From the NCBI GenBank assembly GCA_012523975.1, contig JAAYSF010000071.1, positions 62,001 to 126,000 on the forward strand: a DNA stretch of 64,000 nt. Reading direction: 5' to 3'. The position numbers were made by a program, and so were the translations under genes. Below the pieces are notes generated by a model. The model made no database searches and had not been told where the DNA came from. It worked only from the letters and a program-made list of their open reading frames with translations. Each line of letters starts with the position of its first letter. Position 1 is the first letter of the stretch. Positions 35,597 to 43,604 of the stretch are shown in pieces. This DNA comes from Veillonellaceae bacterium. Its GTDB lineage: Bacteria; Bacillota; Negativicutes; JAAYSF01.

Positions 35597-37024
35597 ATGA
35601 ATTCGCCTGTATTAAATACTGAACAACTCTGCCCTCAAAAAAAGGGCCTTAAACGCGAAATGAAGTCACGCCATCTCATGATGATCTCGATTGGCGGAAC
35701 GATCGGCACCGGACTTTTTATGGGCTCGGGCCAAACAATTAGTCAAGCCGGCCCCTTCGGCGCCATTCTGGCTTACATGGTTGGCGGCTTTATAATGTAC
35801 ATGGTCCTACTCTGCTTAGCTGAACTTGCAGTTGCTATGCCGGTATCGGGTTCGTTTCAAACCTATGCCTCCCGTTTCATTTCACCTGGCGCCGGCTTTA
35901 CAACAGGCTGGCTGTATTGGATTAACTGGGCAATTTGCATTGCTGCTGACTTTACTGCTGCCGGAATTATTATGCATAATTGGTTTCCTCAGGTTGAAAC
36001 TTGGATTTGGTGTGGAATTTTTGCAATTATGTTAGCCCTGCTCAATATTATATCTGTTAAAGCTTATGGTGAGGCCGAATTCTGGTTTGCCAGTATTAAA
36101 GTTGCTGCCATAGTTGGCTTTATTATTGCCGGTGCGGGTTTAATGTTCGGGTTCACTGGTCATGAAGGCGCTATTGGCCTATCAAACTTTACAGCTAATA
36201 CTGGTGAAGACGGCCTATTTCCCAAAGGATTTCAAGCGGTTTTCTTAACCATGATTGCTGTCGTGTATTCATTCCAGGGAGCTGAGCTAGTTGGAATTGC
36301 TGCCGGTGAGTGTGAAAACCCCGGTAAGAACGTCCCCCGCGTAATAAGTGGTATTGCTGTCCGCATTGTTCTTTTCTACGTGCTTGCGATGTTTGTATTG
36401 GCCGGAACCATTCCTTGGACTGAAGCTGGGGTACTCGAAAGTCCATTTGCTCATGTCTACGATCGAATTGGTATCCCAGTTGCTAAGGACATTATGAGTT
36501 TTGTTGTCCTAACCTCAGCGTTATCAGCTGACAACTCAGCCCTTTACGCCTGCTCTCGTCTGCTCTGGTCAATGTCTAAAGAAGGTTTAGCACCCTCCTG
36601 GCTGGGTAAAATTAATTCCCGGGGCGTACCCTTCAATGGGGTACTTATCACTATAGTATTGGCTTGCATGTCACTGTTAACTGAAAGATTTGCCGCTGAT
36701 ACTGTCTACCTTTGGTTAATGTCCAGTACCGGCCTTACAGGCTGCCTTATCTGGGTAATAATCGCTTGGTGCCAACTTAATTTCCGTCAAGAATTTTTAA
36801 AATTAGGGGGGAATGTGAAAGATCTTGTCTTTAAGACCCCGCTTTATCCTATAGTACCGGTATTAGCGATTATTCTAAATTTAGGTGTAATAATAAGCCT
36901 TTATTTTGACGAATCACAGCGAATTGTACTATATACTGGAATTCCAGTACTGATATGCATCTATCTTTATTATCAATTCTTTCTTAGTAAGCGAAAATCA
37001 CCGTCAATAGCTCAGCCTAAGTAA
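35597..37024 (+). CDS. lysP: Amino acid permease, probable lysine transporter
   Basis: The 475-residue APC-family transporter has about 12 hydrophobic segments. The N-terminal signature is MMISIGGTIGTGLFMGSG, and CLAELAVAMPVSGSFQTYA is the AAT-family pattern. The family imports amino acids with protons. The lysine riboswitch directly upstream assigns lysine as the most likely substrate; sequence alone would leave it open to other cationic or neutral amino acids. SD TTAAGGAGG precedes the ATG. It appears monocistronic, with terminators on both sides. Confidence 0.88.
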   Translation: MNSPVLNTEQLCPQKKGLKREMKSRHLMMISIGGTIGTGLFMGSGQTISQAGPFGAILAYMVGGFIMYMVLLCLAELAVAMPVSGSFQTYASRFISPGAGFTTGWLYWINWAICIAADFTAAGIIMHNWFPQVETWIWCGIFAIMLALLNIISVKAYGEAEFWFASIKVAAIVGFIIAGAGLMFGFTGHEGAIGLSNFTANTGEDGLFPKGFQAVFLTMIAVVYSFQGAELVGIAAGECENPGKNVPRVISGIAVRIVLFYVLAMFVLAGTIPWTEAGVLESPFAHVYDRIGIPVAKDIMSFVVLTSALSADNSALYACSRLLWSMSKEGLAPSWLGKINSRGVPFNGVLITIVLACMSLLTERFAADTVYLWLMSSTGLTGCLIWVIIAWCQLNFRQEFLKLGGNVKDLVFKTPLYPIVPVLAIILNLGVIISLYFDESQRIVLYTGIPVLICIYLYYQFFLSKRKSPSIAQPK

Positions 37025-37059
37025 TGATAAAAACTCGGCGTACGCCGAGTTTTTATCAT
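37024..37059. terminator. 36-base perfect palindromic terminator
   Basis: A perfect 18-bp palindrome without a formal loop (half-site ATGATAAAAACTCGGCGT) starts at the permease stop. It has an A-run on the left and a T-run on the right, so it works in both directions and also ends the small genes on the minus strand. Confidence 0.88.
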
Positions 37060-37193
37060 GGGCCTCCTGAAAGCCGTATAAGATTCTGATCAATGTCCGG
37101 ATCAACACCCCCGGCATCACCGGCAATTCCGCCTACATGGTTAAGCTTATCTTTTTCCGTATTTATATGGTACTCTGCTTTCTTACGCTTCAT
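37056..37193 (-). CDS. Small 45-residue hydrophilic protein
   Basis: Starting MKRKKAEYHINTEKDK and ending LIRLSGGP, this small protein has a Gly-rich middle (HVGGIAGDAGGVDPD). It is not recognised. The ATG at 37193 lies four bases after a near-consensus SD (GGAGGTGG). A 23-residue ORF upstream overlaps it by ATGA. The composition resembles small spore-forming-specific proteins, but that is only an impression. Confidence 0.5.
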   Translation of the reverse strand: MKRKKAEYHINTEKDKLNHVGGIAGDAGGVDPDIDQNLIRLSGGP

Positions 37194-37261
37194 AATACCA
37201 CCTCCATCATAATTAGTTTGTACAGTAAAATTATATATAAGCCCGGTCCACAACTTACCAT
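37190..37261 (-). CDS. Possible 23-residue hydrophobic peptide
   Basis: ATG at 37261 follows AAAGGAGGTGG at three bases and opens MVSCGPGLYIILLYKLIMME..., ending at a TGA that overlaps the next ATG (ATGA). It could be a real membrane peptide, or a leader that couples translation to the 45-residue ORF. Size alone makes it uncertain. Confidence 0.35.
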   Translation of the reverse strand: MVSCGPGLYIILLYKLIMMEVVL

Positions 37262-37328
37262 AGACCACCTCCTTTTTAATTGTTATAATTTCAATTATGT
37301 AAACTTTACTTTTAGGAGGTGGTAATTA

Positions 37329-38270
37329 GTGGATTCATTATCACATGCAGTATTTGGCATCGCCATAGCCAGTATGTCCGGACAGCCATTCTCTATTAAC
37401 GATCCTATTTATCTGGCTTCTCTTTTAGGTTCACAAGCACCTGACTTTGATATTATTGCCCTCTTACGCGGCAATTTTGCTTTTATACGGCAACACCGCG
37501 CCTTCTCGCATTCAATTCCTGGTATAATAGCTTGCTCAACCTTAATCGCGGGATCTTTGAACTTTTTTATACCTTCTGCCTCGTTTTATACATTATTTTG
37601 CTGGGCCTTAGCCGGCGCCTTTTCCCACATTCTAATTGATTATTTCAATACCCATGGTACAGCTATATTATGGCCAGTTAGGAAAGAACGAAAAAGTCTG
37701 CACTTATTAAACGTATTTGATCCAATATTATTAGGGGTACTACTATCCTTATACTTATTAAATATGTCCCCCCTTACCCTCGGGGTTGTTACCTTCGCTA
37801 CCTTAACTGTATATATAGCCATAAGATGTTATTTACGATATAAAGCAAAGCACCAGTTATTAATCCATTTCAAAGACTACCAGATTGTTCGCTTAGCCAT
37901 CATGCCGTCATTAAAAAAAGTTTTTGCTTGGGATTTTATTCTTGAAACATCTGACTTTCACTATATCGGCCAAATCAAGTCCTATAAAGGCGAAATTGAA
38001 TTTTGGCTTAATTTACCAAGGCAAAATAAATCATCTGAAATTACCGAAAAAGCTAAGCAAACTTTAATAGGGAAATTTTTCTGCACATTTACTCCATTCG
38101 CTTATTATGAAGAAGAATATGATATCAGCTCACTTAGAATTAATATTTATGATCTTCGCTATTATCTCAATCATCAGTTCATACATCGCGCCACAATCAT
38201 ATTTAATGAAGACCGCCCTGCCGATGTCTACCTTTATTCCGAAGGTAAAATGATAAAAATTCCCTGTTAG
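37329..38270 (+). CDS. Membrane-bound metal-dependent hydrolase (YdjM/DUF457 type)
   Basis: The 313-residue protein has four or so membrane spans in its first 180 residues and the DUF457 metal-site pattern: MDSLSHAVFG, SQAPDFD, RQHRAFSHS and HILIDYFNTHGT. The C-terminal 130 residues appear soluble. The family is named for its likely zinc hydrolase site; no substrate is established to my knowledge. Start is GTG behind AGGAGGTGG. It is divergent from the tiny ORFs and stands alone. Confidence 0.85.
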   Translation: MDSLSHAVFGIAIASMSGQPFSINDPIYLASLLGSQAPDFDIIALLRGNFAFIRQHRAFSHSIPGIIACSTLIAGSLNFFIPSASFYTLFCWALAGAFSHILIDYFNTHGTAILWPVRKERKSLHLLNVFDPILLGVLLSLYLLNMSPLTLGVVTFATLTVYIAIRCYLRYKAKHQLLIHFKDYQIVRLAIMPSLKKVFAWDFILETSDFHYIGQIKSYKGEIEFWLNLPRQNKSSEITEKAKQTLIGKFFCTFTPFAYYEEEYDISSLRINIYDLRYYLNHQFIHRATIIFNEDRPADVYLYSEGKMIKIPC

Positions 38271-38409
38271 GTTGGCAGAGATCTTGGCTCACTGCACGGT
38301 CTTACGTACGCTAAACAGTGTTTAACTTTATTTACCTTAGTCTTTTAAGCAGGTTTTCTCACGTATCAAAACGAATTAAGCACTATATTATGTAAAGTGA
38401 GGAAGCCTT

Positions 38410-39285
38410 GTGATACACTTCATATCCCGTCTAGCGTTAATAGTTTTACTATTATGTTTGGCGCCTAATATTGTTTATGGAGCTCATCTTGCAATTGGAT
38501 CATGGCAGACCACCGGCTCTGAAGTCTGGCGAACAACTTTCCCCATATCATCTGCTTCCGATATGATTAACGGCGCATCAGAACTATATTATCCCCATTC
38601 GGGGAACTATCTTACTGCCAGTTATGAGAACGAAATAGCCACCAACAAGAAACTGCGTATCGAAGGCGGGATAATGGCAGATATCAACAATGCAGTAGGC
38701 AGCGATTCTGATTGGGATTATAGTAAAAGTAATAATGTACAATATTATGGTGAGTTTAGCACAACTGGTAAAAGTAACTTTATAAATGTAGATTTAATTA
38801 AGCCTATAAATAGAACTACCGATTTATTTTACGGCTATAGTTATCGCATGAACCATTTTCGTATGCAGAACGGAACCTATAAAATTTGGAATTATGGCTC
38901 CATAAATGAAAATTTTAGCAACTTAGATTCGTATTATTCTACTATCTATCAGGGTTTGCATGTTGGTCTTACTGCTAAAGCTCCTATAAGCAATAAGGTT
39001 CTAGCAATCGGTACACTGTCTTATTCACCGCTTGCCATTGCTCAAGGGCATGGCTGGTGGAATCTGCGCGGCCTTGATTTCAAGCACCAGGCACCAGCAC
39101 AAATGTTTGATGGCAGTATTGGAATTGATTGGCGGCCAACTCAGACAACTTCAATTACAATTGGCTACCGTTATCAACGTATGTTTATTACTAAAGGTTG
39201 GGAGAATATCAGTCCTACAATCACTTGGGAAAAAGCAACTAGCATTCAGCAAGGTTTTTATATCACAGGTAAAAATAAGTTTTAA
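38410..39285 (+). CDS. Predicted outer-membrane beta-barrel protein
   Basis: The 291-residue protein starts with a clear signal peptide (LALIVLLLCLAPNIVYGAH, cleavage near residue 24). The rest alternates polar and hydrophobic residues in beta-strand-sized runs rich in Tyr, Trp and Gly (SITIGYRYQRMFI, FYGYSYRMNHF), and the last residue is Phe (QGFYITGKNKF), the usual signal for BamA-type insertion. It fits an outer-membrane barrel of roughly 10-12 strands in a diderm Firmicute. Function is unknown. GTG start with AGGAAG upstream. No obvious operon partner. Confidence 0.75.
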   Translation: MIHFISRLALIVLLLCLAPNIVYGAHLAIGSWQTTGSEVWRTTFPISSASDMINGASELYYPHSGNYLTASYENEIATNKKLRIEGGIMADINNAVGSDSDWDYSKSNNVQYYGEFSTTGKSNFINVDLIKPINRTTDLFYGYSYRMNHFRMQNGTYKIWNYGSINENFSNLDSYYSTIYQGLHVGLTAKAPISNKVLAIGTLSYSPLAIAQGHGWWNLRGLDFKHQAPAQMFDGSIGIDWRPTQTTSITIGYRYQRMFITKGWENISPTITWEKATSIQQGFYITGKNKF

Positions 39286-39351
39286 AATAATAGTTTATAG
39301 CGTAAAATATTACCACCATAGGCAAGTTTTTTTTAAGGAGGTAATATTTTT

Positions 39352-40317
39352 TTGTCTAGATTTTTAGCATGCCAATCAATACTAGAGGCTTTTGGACATA
39401 CTCCACTTATTGAACTTAACAATCTATGCTCCGGTCTGCCAGGCAAGGTTTTCGCTAAAGCTGAATTCTTAAATCCAGGCGGTAGTATGAAGGATAGAAT
39501 CGCTTTACAAATGATACAGGCTGCCGAGCAAAGTGGGCAATTGAGACCTGGTGTCCCCGTCGTTGAGGTAACCAGCGGAAATACCGGTATAGGTTTGGCC
39601 ATAGTATGTGCCGTCAAAGGCTATCAATTCATCGCCGTGATGTCTGCGGGCAACAGTCCTGAACGTAAGCTAATTCTAGAGGCTTTGGGAGCCGAGGTGG
39701 TTCTTGTCCCGCAGCATCCGGGAGGAAAACCCGGGCAAGTTACAGGTGAAGACTTAAAACTCGTAGAGGATCACGGTAAAAAGCTGGCTGACCAGTTAAA
39801 GGCTTATTTTGTTAATCAGTTTAACAACGCTTCAAATCCTGCTGCGCACGCTCAGACTACAGCCGCTGAGATAATCTCACAGCTAAACGGTAAGGTTGAT
39901 ATCTTTCTTGATGTTGTAGGAACTGGTGGCACCTTCGTTGGAACAGCCAGCGCACTGAAACTTCACAATCCAGCAATTAAATGCCTAGCACTTGAGCCAG
40001 CTACCGCACCAATACTGGCTGGAAAGCCGGTAACAAATCCTCAGCATAAACTACAGGGATCGAGTTATGCCATGATCCCACCATTATGGAAGCCCGATAT
40101 TTGCGACGGTTATTTAACAATATCCGACGACGAGGCTATTATGATGGCGCGTCTACTGGCATCTCGTGAAGGTATCCTTGTAGGCTATACTGCCGGCGCC
40201 AATGTTGCGGCTGCCCTTAAGATAGCCCAAGATTGTCCTCTCGGGACTAATATCGTAACAATACTATGCGATAGCGGTATGAAATATTTGAGTTCTGATT
40301 TATTTAACCGCAACTGA
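39352..40317 (+). CDS. cysK: Cysteine synthase family PLP enzyme
   Basis: The 321-residue protein has the fold II PLP motifs: NPGGSMKDR with the Schiff-base Lys, TSGNTGIGLA for the substrate loop, VGTGGTFVG for phosphate binding, and EGILVGYTAGAN. It most likely makes cysteine from O-acetylserine and sulfide. The GGSMKDR variant of the usual SVKDR is within family range, and cystathionine beta-synthase-like activity cannot be excluded. TTG start, 10 bases after AAGGAGG. Its 3' end overlaps the convergent LysM gene by 18 bases. Confidence 0.88.
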   Translation: MSRFLACQSILEAFGHTPLIELNNLCSGLPGKVFAKAEFLNPGGSMKDRIALQMIQAAEQSGQLRPGVPVVEVTSGNTGIGLAIVCAVKGYQFIAVMSAGNSPERKLILEALGAEVVLVPQHPGGKPGQVTGEDLKLVEDHGKKLADQLKAYFVNQFNNASNPAAHAQTTAAEIISQLNGKVDIFLDVVGTGGTFVGTASALKLHNPAIKCLALEPATAPILAGKPVTNPQHKLQGSSYAMIPPLWKPDICDGYLTISDDEAIMMARLLASREGILVGYTAGANVAAALKIAQDCPLGTNIVTILCDSGMKYLSSDLFNRN

Positions 40318-40584
40318 TCGCTGTGTTTTTTGCGGTACTTTTAATGTTTGTCCTGGATAAACCTGCGCATTATTGTTAAGTTTATTAATTTTTATGATAG
40401 CAAGCACTAAGTCTCGAATATCTTCACTGTCATCTGTATATTTAGCAGCAATATGCCACACTGTATCGCCTGATCTAACATATACATTCTCATAACTGCT
40501 TGTTTGAACATAAGGATTTATATGGGCTGATAAATCGGCATTCCAAAAAACAAATAAAAAAAGTAACACAAAAAAAATCCGCAT
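40300..40584 (-). CDS. LysM-domain protein, probable SOS-induced division inhibitor (YneA-like)
   Basis: The 94-residue protein has one N-terminal hydrophobic segment (IFFVLLFLFVFWNADLSA) and a LysM peptidoglycan-binding domain at about 34-83 (VRSGDTVWHIAAKY ... VYPGQTLKVP). That is the size and layout of YneA, the SOS-induced inhibitor of cell division in Bacillus. Its promoter carries two LexA-type boxes. The ATG follows GGGGGAG. The tail overlaps cysK on the other strand. The division-inhibitor role is inferred from layout and regulation, since sequence similarity in this group is low. Confidence 0.82.
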   Translation of the reverse strand: MRIFFVLLFLFVFWNADLSAHINPYVQTSSYENVYVRSGDTVWHIAAKYTDDSEDIRDLVLAIIKINKLNNNAQVYPGQTLKVPQKTQRSVAVK

Positions 40585-40596
40585 TCAAAAACTCCC

Positions 40597-40653
40597 CCTT
40601 GCCAGAACATTTGTTCTATGTAATTGTAGCATAGAACAAATGTTCTGGCAAGG
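40597..40653. promoter_or_regulatory. Two LexA boxes inside a perfect 24-bp inverted repeat
   Basis: Arms 40597-40620 and 40630-40653 are exact reverse complements separated by 9 bases. Each holds a LexA-type box, AGAACATTTGTTCT (40604-40617) and AGAACAAATGTTCT (40633-40646), matching the Firmicutes core GAAC-N4-GTTC. Centres are 29 bp apart, close to three helical turns. It fills the LysM gene promoter. Confidence 0.9.
40623..40651 (-). promoter_or_regulatory. Sigma-A-type promoter of the LysM gene
   Basis: On the minus strand TTGCCA (40646-40651) and TACAAT (40623-40628) are separated by 17 bases. One LexA box lies in the spacer and the other covers the start site, so LexA should block transcription tightly. 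Confidence 0.8.
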
Positions 40654-40727
40654 CTGTTTTTATTATTAAAGCATAACTAAATATTTTATTCATCTCTGGA
40701 AACAATACTTATAGGAGGTGAGTAGTC

Positions 40728-40892
40728 TTGGAAGAAAAAAATTATCAAGCCGAGCAAAGTGAACTAACTGAAACTAATGATCCTAATACTGAGGTTAACA
40801 ACAATACTGCAAGCGGCGCAACAAAGAGCCCGCAAGTTTTAGAGGAAGAGAACTCGCTATACACGTCCTCAACTTCCGAAATGCCTGCTTAA
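40728..40892 (+). CDS. Small acidic 54-residue protein
   Basis: TTG at 40728 follows AGGAGGTG by seven bases and opens a 54-residue acidic, Asn/Thr/Glu-rich frame (start MEEKNYQAEQSELTE, end TSSTSEMPA). It has no hydrophobic segment and looks disordered. It is not recognised. It is followed 26 bases later by another small ORF. Confidence 0.5.
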   Translation: MEEKNYQAEQSELTETNDPNTEVNNNTASGATKSPQVLEEENSLYTSSTSEMPA

Positions 40893-40918
40893 TTCGTAGC
40901 TCTATGGGGGTATAATAC

Positions 40919-41023
40919 TTGAAAAACAGCGGCGAAACAACCGGCAAGGTATCTCAAGGAGCTGCCAAAGGATCCCAGTTTATTAATAGTAATAATCAAA
41001 AGGCTAAACATACAGAGAAATAA
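40919..41023 (+). CDS. Small basic 34-residue protein
   Basis: TTG at 40919 has GGGGGT upstream and opens a 34-residue Gly/Lys/Asn-rich frame (start MKNSGETTGKVSQGAAKG, end KAKHTEK). It ends one base before a strong terminator. The composition recalls small spore proteins, but no family is recognised. Confidence 0.45.
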   Translation: MKNSGETTGKVSQGAAKGSQFINSNNQKAKHTEK

Positions 41024-41055
41024 AAAATGGTTGGCGCGAAAGCGCCAACCATTTT
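41024..41055. terminator. Bidirectional terminator between small ORFs and the dehydrogenase
   Basis: A 14-bp perfect inverted repeat (AAAATGGTTGGCGC / GCGCCAACCATTTT) with a GAAA loop serves both converging transcripts. Confidence 0.9.
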
Positions 41056-41064
41056 ACTTACTAC

Positions 41065-42474
41065 TTATAGCGGTAGTACTTTGCCTGGGTTCATGATGTT
41101 GTTGGGGTCGAAAGCGTTTTTAACAGATCTTAATACTGCCATTGCAGCAGGATCCATGTGTTTTGCCTGAGCTTCAACACGTTTTGCACCAACACCATGT
41201 TCACCGGTCAAGCTGCCTTCAAGTGCGTATACTGCTGCATAAATCTCAGCCAGTACTGCATCCTTAAGCTCATGCCATGCATCCTCATCGCGGTCTTCAC
41301 GAAGAAGTGTGCAGTGGATATTGCCGTCGCCAGCATGCCCAGCACTAGGAATACGGCAATTGTACTTTTTAGCAACCTTATCGATTTCTTCCAGTGCTTT
41401 AGGAATGTTGGATACTGGAACAACGATATCTTCCATGCAATATACAGGGCTGATCATGCGGAGTGCTTCTGCATAAGCTTTACGCGCTTTCCAGATACGC
41501 TCTTCGCTGGCCATGTTATCGGAAACAAACACTTCCAGAGCAGCATTATCAAGGCAAATTTTGCCAATGATTTCATATTCGCTTTCAACTTGCTGTTCGG
41601 TAGTTCCGTCTACTTGGCAGATAATGTATGCACCAGCATCGCTGTACGGAAGTTTCTTATTGAGATAAATTTCGGAAGCCTTAATTGATTCGCTGTCCAT
41701 AAATTCAAGACAAGTAGGAATAATACCAGCTGTCATGATTTTAGGAACAACATTGATAGCTTCTTGCATTTCCTTGAAAGGAACAAGCAAAGTAGCAACA
41801 TACTTAGGCAGCGGCATTAATTTTAGCCAGATTTTAGTAATTACGCCCAAAGTACCTTCTGAGCCGACCAACAGGTGAATTACATCGTAGCCACTTACGT
41901 CTTTAACGTTTTTACCACCGAAAGTTACGATTTCGCCATTAGGCAGAACTACTTCCAAACCGTATACGTGACGGCTAGTTGTACCGTATTTTACAGCTCT
42001 GTTACCGCCAGCATTAGTTGCTACGTTACCGCCAATGAAGGACGATTCTGCAGAGCAAGGGTCACCAGCATAGAACAAGCCGCGCTCTTTAGCAGCACGT
42101 TGAACTTCGCCAGTGCTGATACCAGGCTCCAGTACCATAAATAGGTTATGGTCATCTATTTCAAGGATTTTGTTCATTTTTTCAAGCGATAAAACAATAC
42201 CACCGGTTAAAGCAACGGCGCCAGCAGCCAGGCCAGTACCGCCTCCACGCGGAATTACAGGTACGAGATGGTCATTAGCCCATTTCATAATTGCGGAAAC
42301 TTGTTGAGTATTTTCCGGCTTTACAACAACTTCTGGCATCTTCTCCCAGTTCTTGTCAGAAACTTCGTCACGGGAGTACATGTCCATTTTTTCTTCCTCG
42401 ACAACAACATTGGCTTCGCCAATGAGAGCGCTCAACTCTTTTATATCTTCAGCAGTAATTTTATGATATTGCAT
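41065..42474 (-). CDS. FAD-binding lactate/glycolate-type dehydrogenase linked to Etf
   Basis: The 469-residue flavoprotein has PRGGGTGLAAGAVALTGGIV, GDPCSAESSFIGGNVATNAGG in parts, KNVKDVSGYDVIHLLVGSEG, HAGDGNIHCT and LTGEHGVGAKR. It is related to GlcD but sits directly behind etfB-etfA. In Acetobacterium woodii the same three-gene set (LctBCD) is an electron-bifurcating lactate dehydrogenase/Etf complex. That function is likely here, although glycolate or another 2-hydroxyacid is possible. AAAAGGAGG precedes the ATG. It is about 38% of the residues different in key loops from the other GlcD-like protein at 31.3 kb only by eye; no alignment was run. Confidence 0.9.
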   Translation of the reverse strand: MQYHKITAEDIKELSALIGEANVVVEEEKMDMYSRDEVSDKNWEKMPEVVVKPENTQQVSAIMKWANDHLVPVIPRGGGTGLAAGAVALTGGIVLSLEKMNKILEIDDHNLFMVLEPGISTGEVQRAAKERGLFYAGDPCSAESSFIGGNVATNAGGNRAVKYGTTSRHVYGLEVVLPNGEIVTFGGKNVKDVSGYDVIHLLVGSEGTLGVITKIWLKLMPLPKYVATLLVPFKEMQEAINVVPKIMTAGIIPTCLEFMDSESIKASEIYLNKKLPYSDAGAYIICQVDGTTEQQVESEYEIIGKICLDNAALEVFVSDNMASEERIWKARKAYAEALRMISPVYCMEDIVVPVSNIPKALEEIDKVAKKYNCRIPSAGHAGDGNIHCTLLREDRDEDAWHELKDAVLAEIYAAVYALEGSLTGEHGVGAKRVEAQAKHMDPAAMAVLRSVKNAFDPNNIMNPGKVLPL

Positions 42475-42526
42475 TCCTGCTCCTCCTTTTAACTAGCTTT
42501 CAGTTTACCCAATCTAAAAGACTATA

Positions 42527-43591
42527 CTAGATAGCGCAAGTTCCAGGCTTCGCGTTAGCTTTGTGCTGTTTAATTGCTTCAATGATCATAGGAACTACTT
42601 CAAATACGTCGCCTACAATAGCATAGTCGGCAACTTTGAAGATTTGAGCTTCTGGATCTTTGTTTACTGCAATAATTACTTCGGCAGTTTGCATACCAGC
42701 CAAGTGAGCGATTTTGCCGGATAAGCCAAGGGCAATATACAGCTTAGGAGCTACAGTTTTACCGGACAGACCGATTTGATGCGGGTAAGTTGTCCAGCCC
42801 AGTTCTACTGCATCACGAGTTGCACCTACGCCAGCGCCTAGCAGGTCAGCAAGTTCTTCAACCATTTTGAAACCATCAGCATTTTTCATGCCTTTACCGC
42901 CAGCAACGATTACTTCAGCGTCTTCGATGCTTACAGTCTGGGTAGCATCCTTAATGAACTCAAGGAATTTTTCCGGAGTCAGGAAGGTTTGGGCGTCGTA
43001 TTTTTTTACAACAACTTCGCCGGTGCGGCTGCAGTCAAGTGCAAGCGGTTTGCAAGAACGCGGACGAACTGTTGCCATTTGTGGACGATGCTGCGGAGTT
43101 TTGATAGTAGCCATGATGTTACCACCGATAGCCGGACGAGTTTGGAGCAGCAGTTTTGTTTCAGGATCGATAGTAAGTGAAGTGCAGTCTGCAGTAAGAC
43201 CGGTATTAATTTTAGCTGCTACAAGCGGCATTACTGTACGGCCAGTTGTAGTAGCGGCTGCAATAATAATTTCCGGTTTTTCTTCTTCGATAAGTTTTAC
43301 AATAGCATTTTGGTAAGGTCTAGGTAAGAAATTTTGCAATGCTGGGTCTTGAACGAAAAGTACGCGGTCAGCACCACGATGGAAGCATTGTTCCATATCT
43401 TGAATTTCATTGCCAAGTAAAATACAGCTAAGTTGGCAACCAAGATCGTCAGCCAATGAACGGCCGCGCGCGATTAATTCAAAAGTTACAGGAAGAAGTT
43501 GGCCGTCTTTTTGCTCGCCAAGAACAAATACACCTTTATATTGAGAAAGATCAGTTTCTTTTTGAACGCCTGCATTTACATAAGTAGACAC
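42527..43591 (-). CDS. etfA: Electron transfer flavoprotein subunit alpha
   Basis: The 354-residue protein has an N-terminal EtfA/B domain (VFVLGEQKDGQLLPVTFEL) and the C-terminal FAD domain (VIVAGGKGM, GATRDAVELGWTTYPHQIGLSGKT in parts, IALGLSGKIAHLAGM, NKDPEAQIFKVADY). It carries FAD between the dehydrogenase and its electron acceptors. GTG at 43591 follows AAGGGGGTAA; the longer frame overlaps etfB. No N-terminal ferredoxin-like extension with cluster cysteines is present, unlike some lactate-type EtfA subunits. Confidence 0.93.
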   Translation of the reverse strand: MSTYVNAGVQKETDLSQYKGVFVLGEQKDGQLLPVTFELIARGRSLADDLGCQLSCILLGNEIQDMEQCFHRGADRVLFVQDPALQNFLPRPYQNAIVKLIEEEKPEIIIAAATTTGRTVMPLVAAKINTGLTADCTSLTIDPETKLLLQTRPAIGGNIMATIKTPQHRPQMATVRPRSCKPLALDCSRTGEVVVKKYDAQTFLTPEKFLEFIKDATQTVSIEDAEVIVAGGKGMKNADGFKMVEELADLLGAGVGATRDAVELGWTTYPHQIGLSGKTVAPKLYIALGLSGKIAHLAGMQTAEVIIAVNKDPEAQIFKVADYAIVGDVFEVVPMIIEAIKQHKANAKPGTCAI

Positions 43592-43604
43592 GTGTGTTAC
43601 CCCC

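Noticed and set aside
37137-37325. 62-residue plus-strand ORF
   Set aside because: It has no SD and lies opposite the two small minus-strand ORFs, which have very good SDs.
39333-39617. 94-residue minus-strand ORF
   Set aside because: It is antisense to the start of cysteine synthase and has no start signal.
40597-40653. Inverted repeat as an insertion-sequence end or attachment site
   Set aside because: There is no transposase or duplicated target, and both arms contain LexA boxes within a well-formed promoter.
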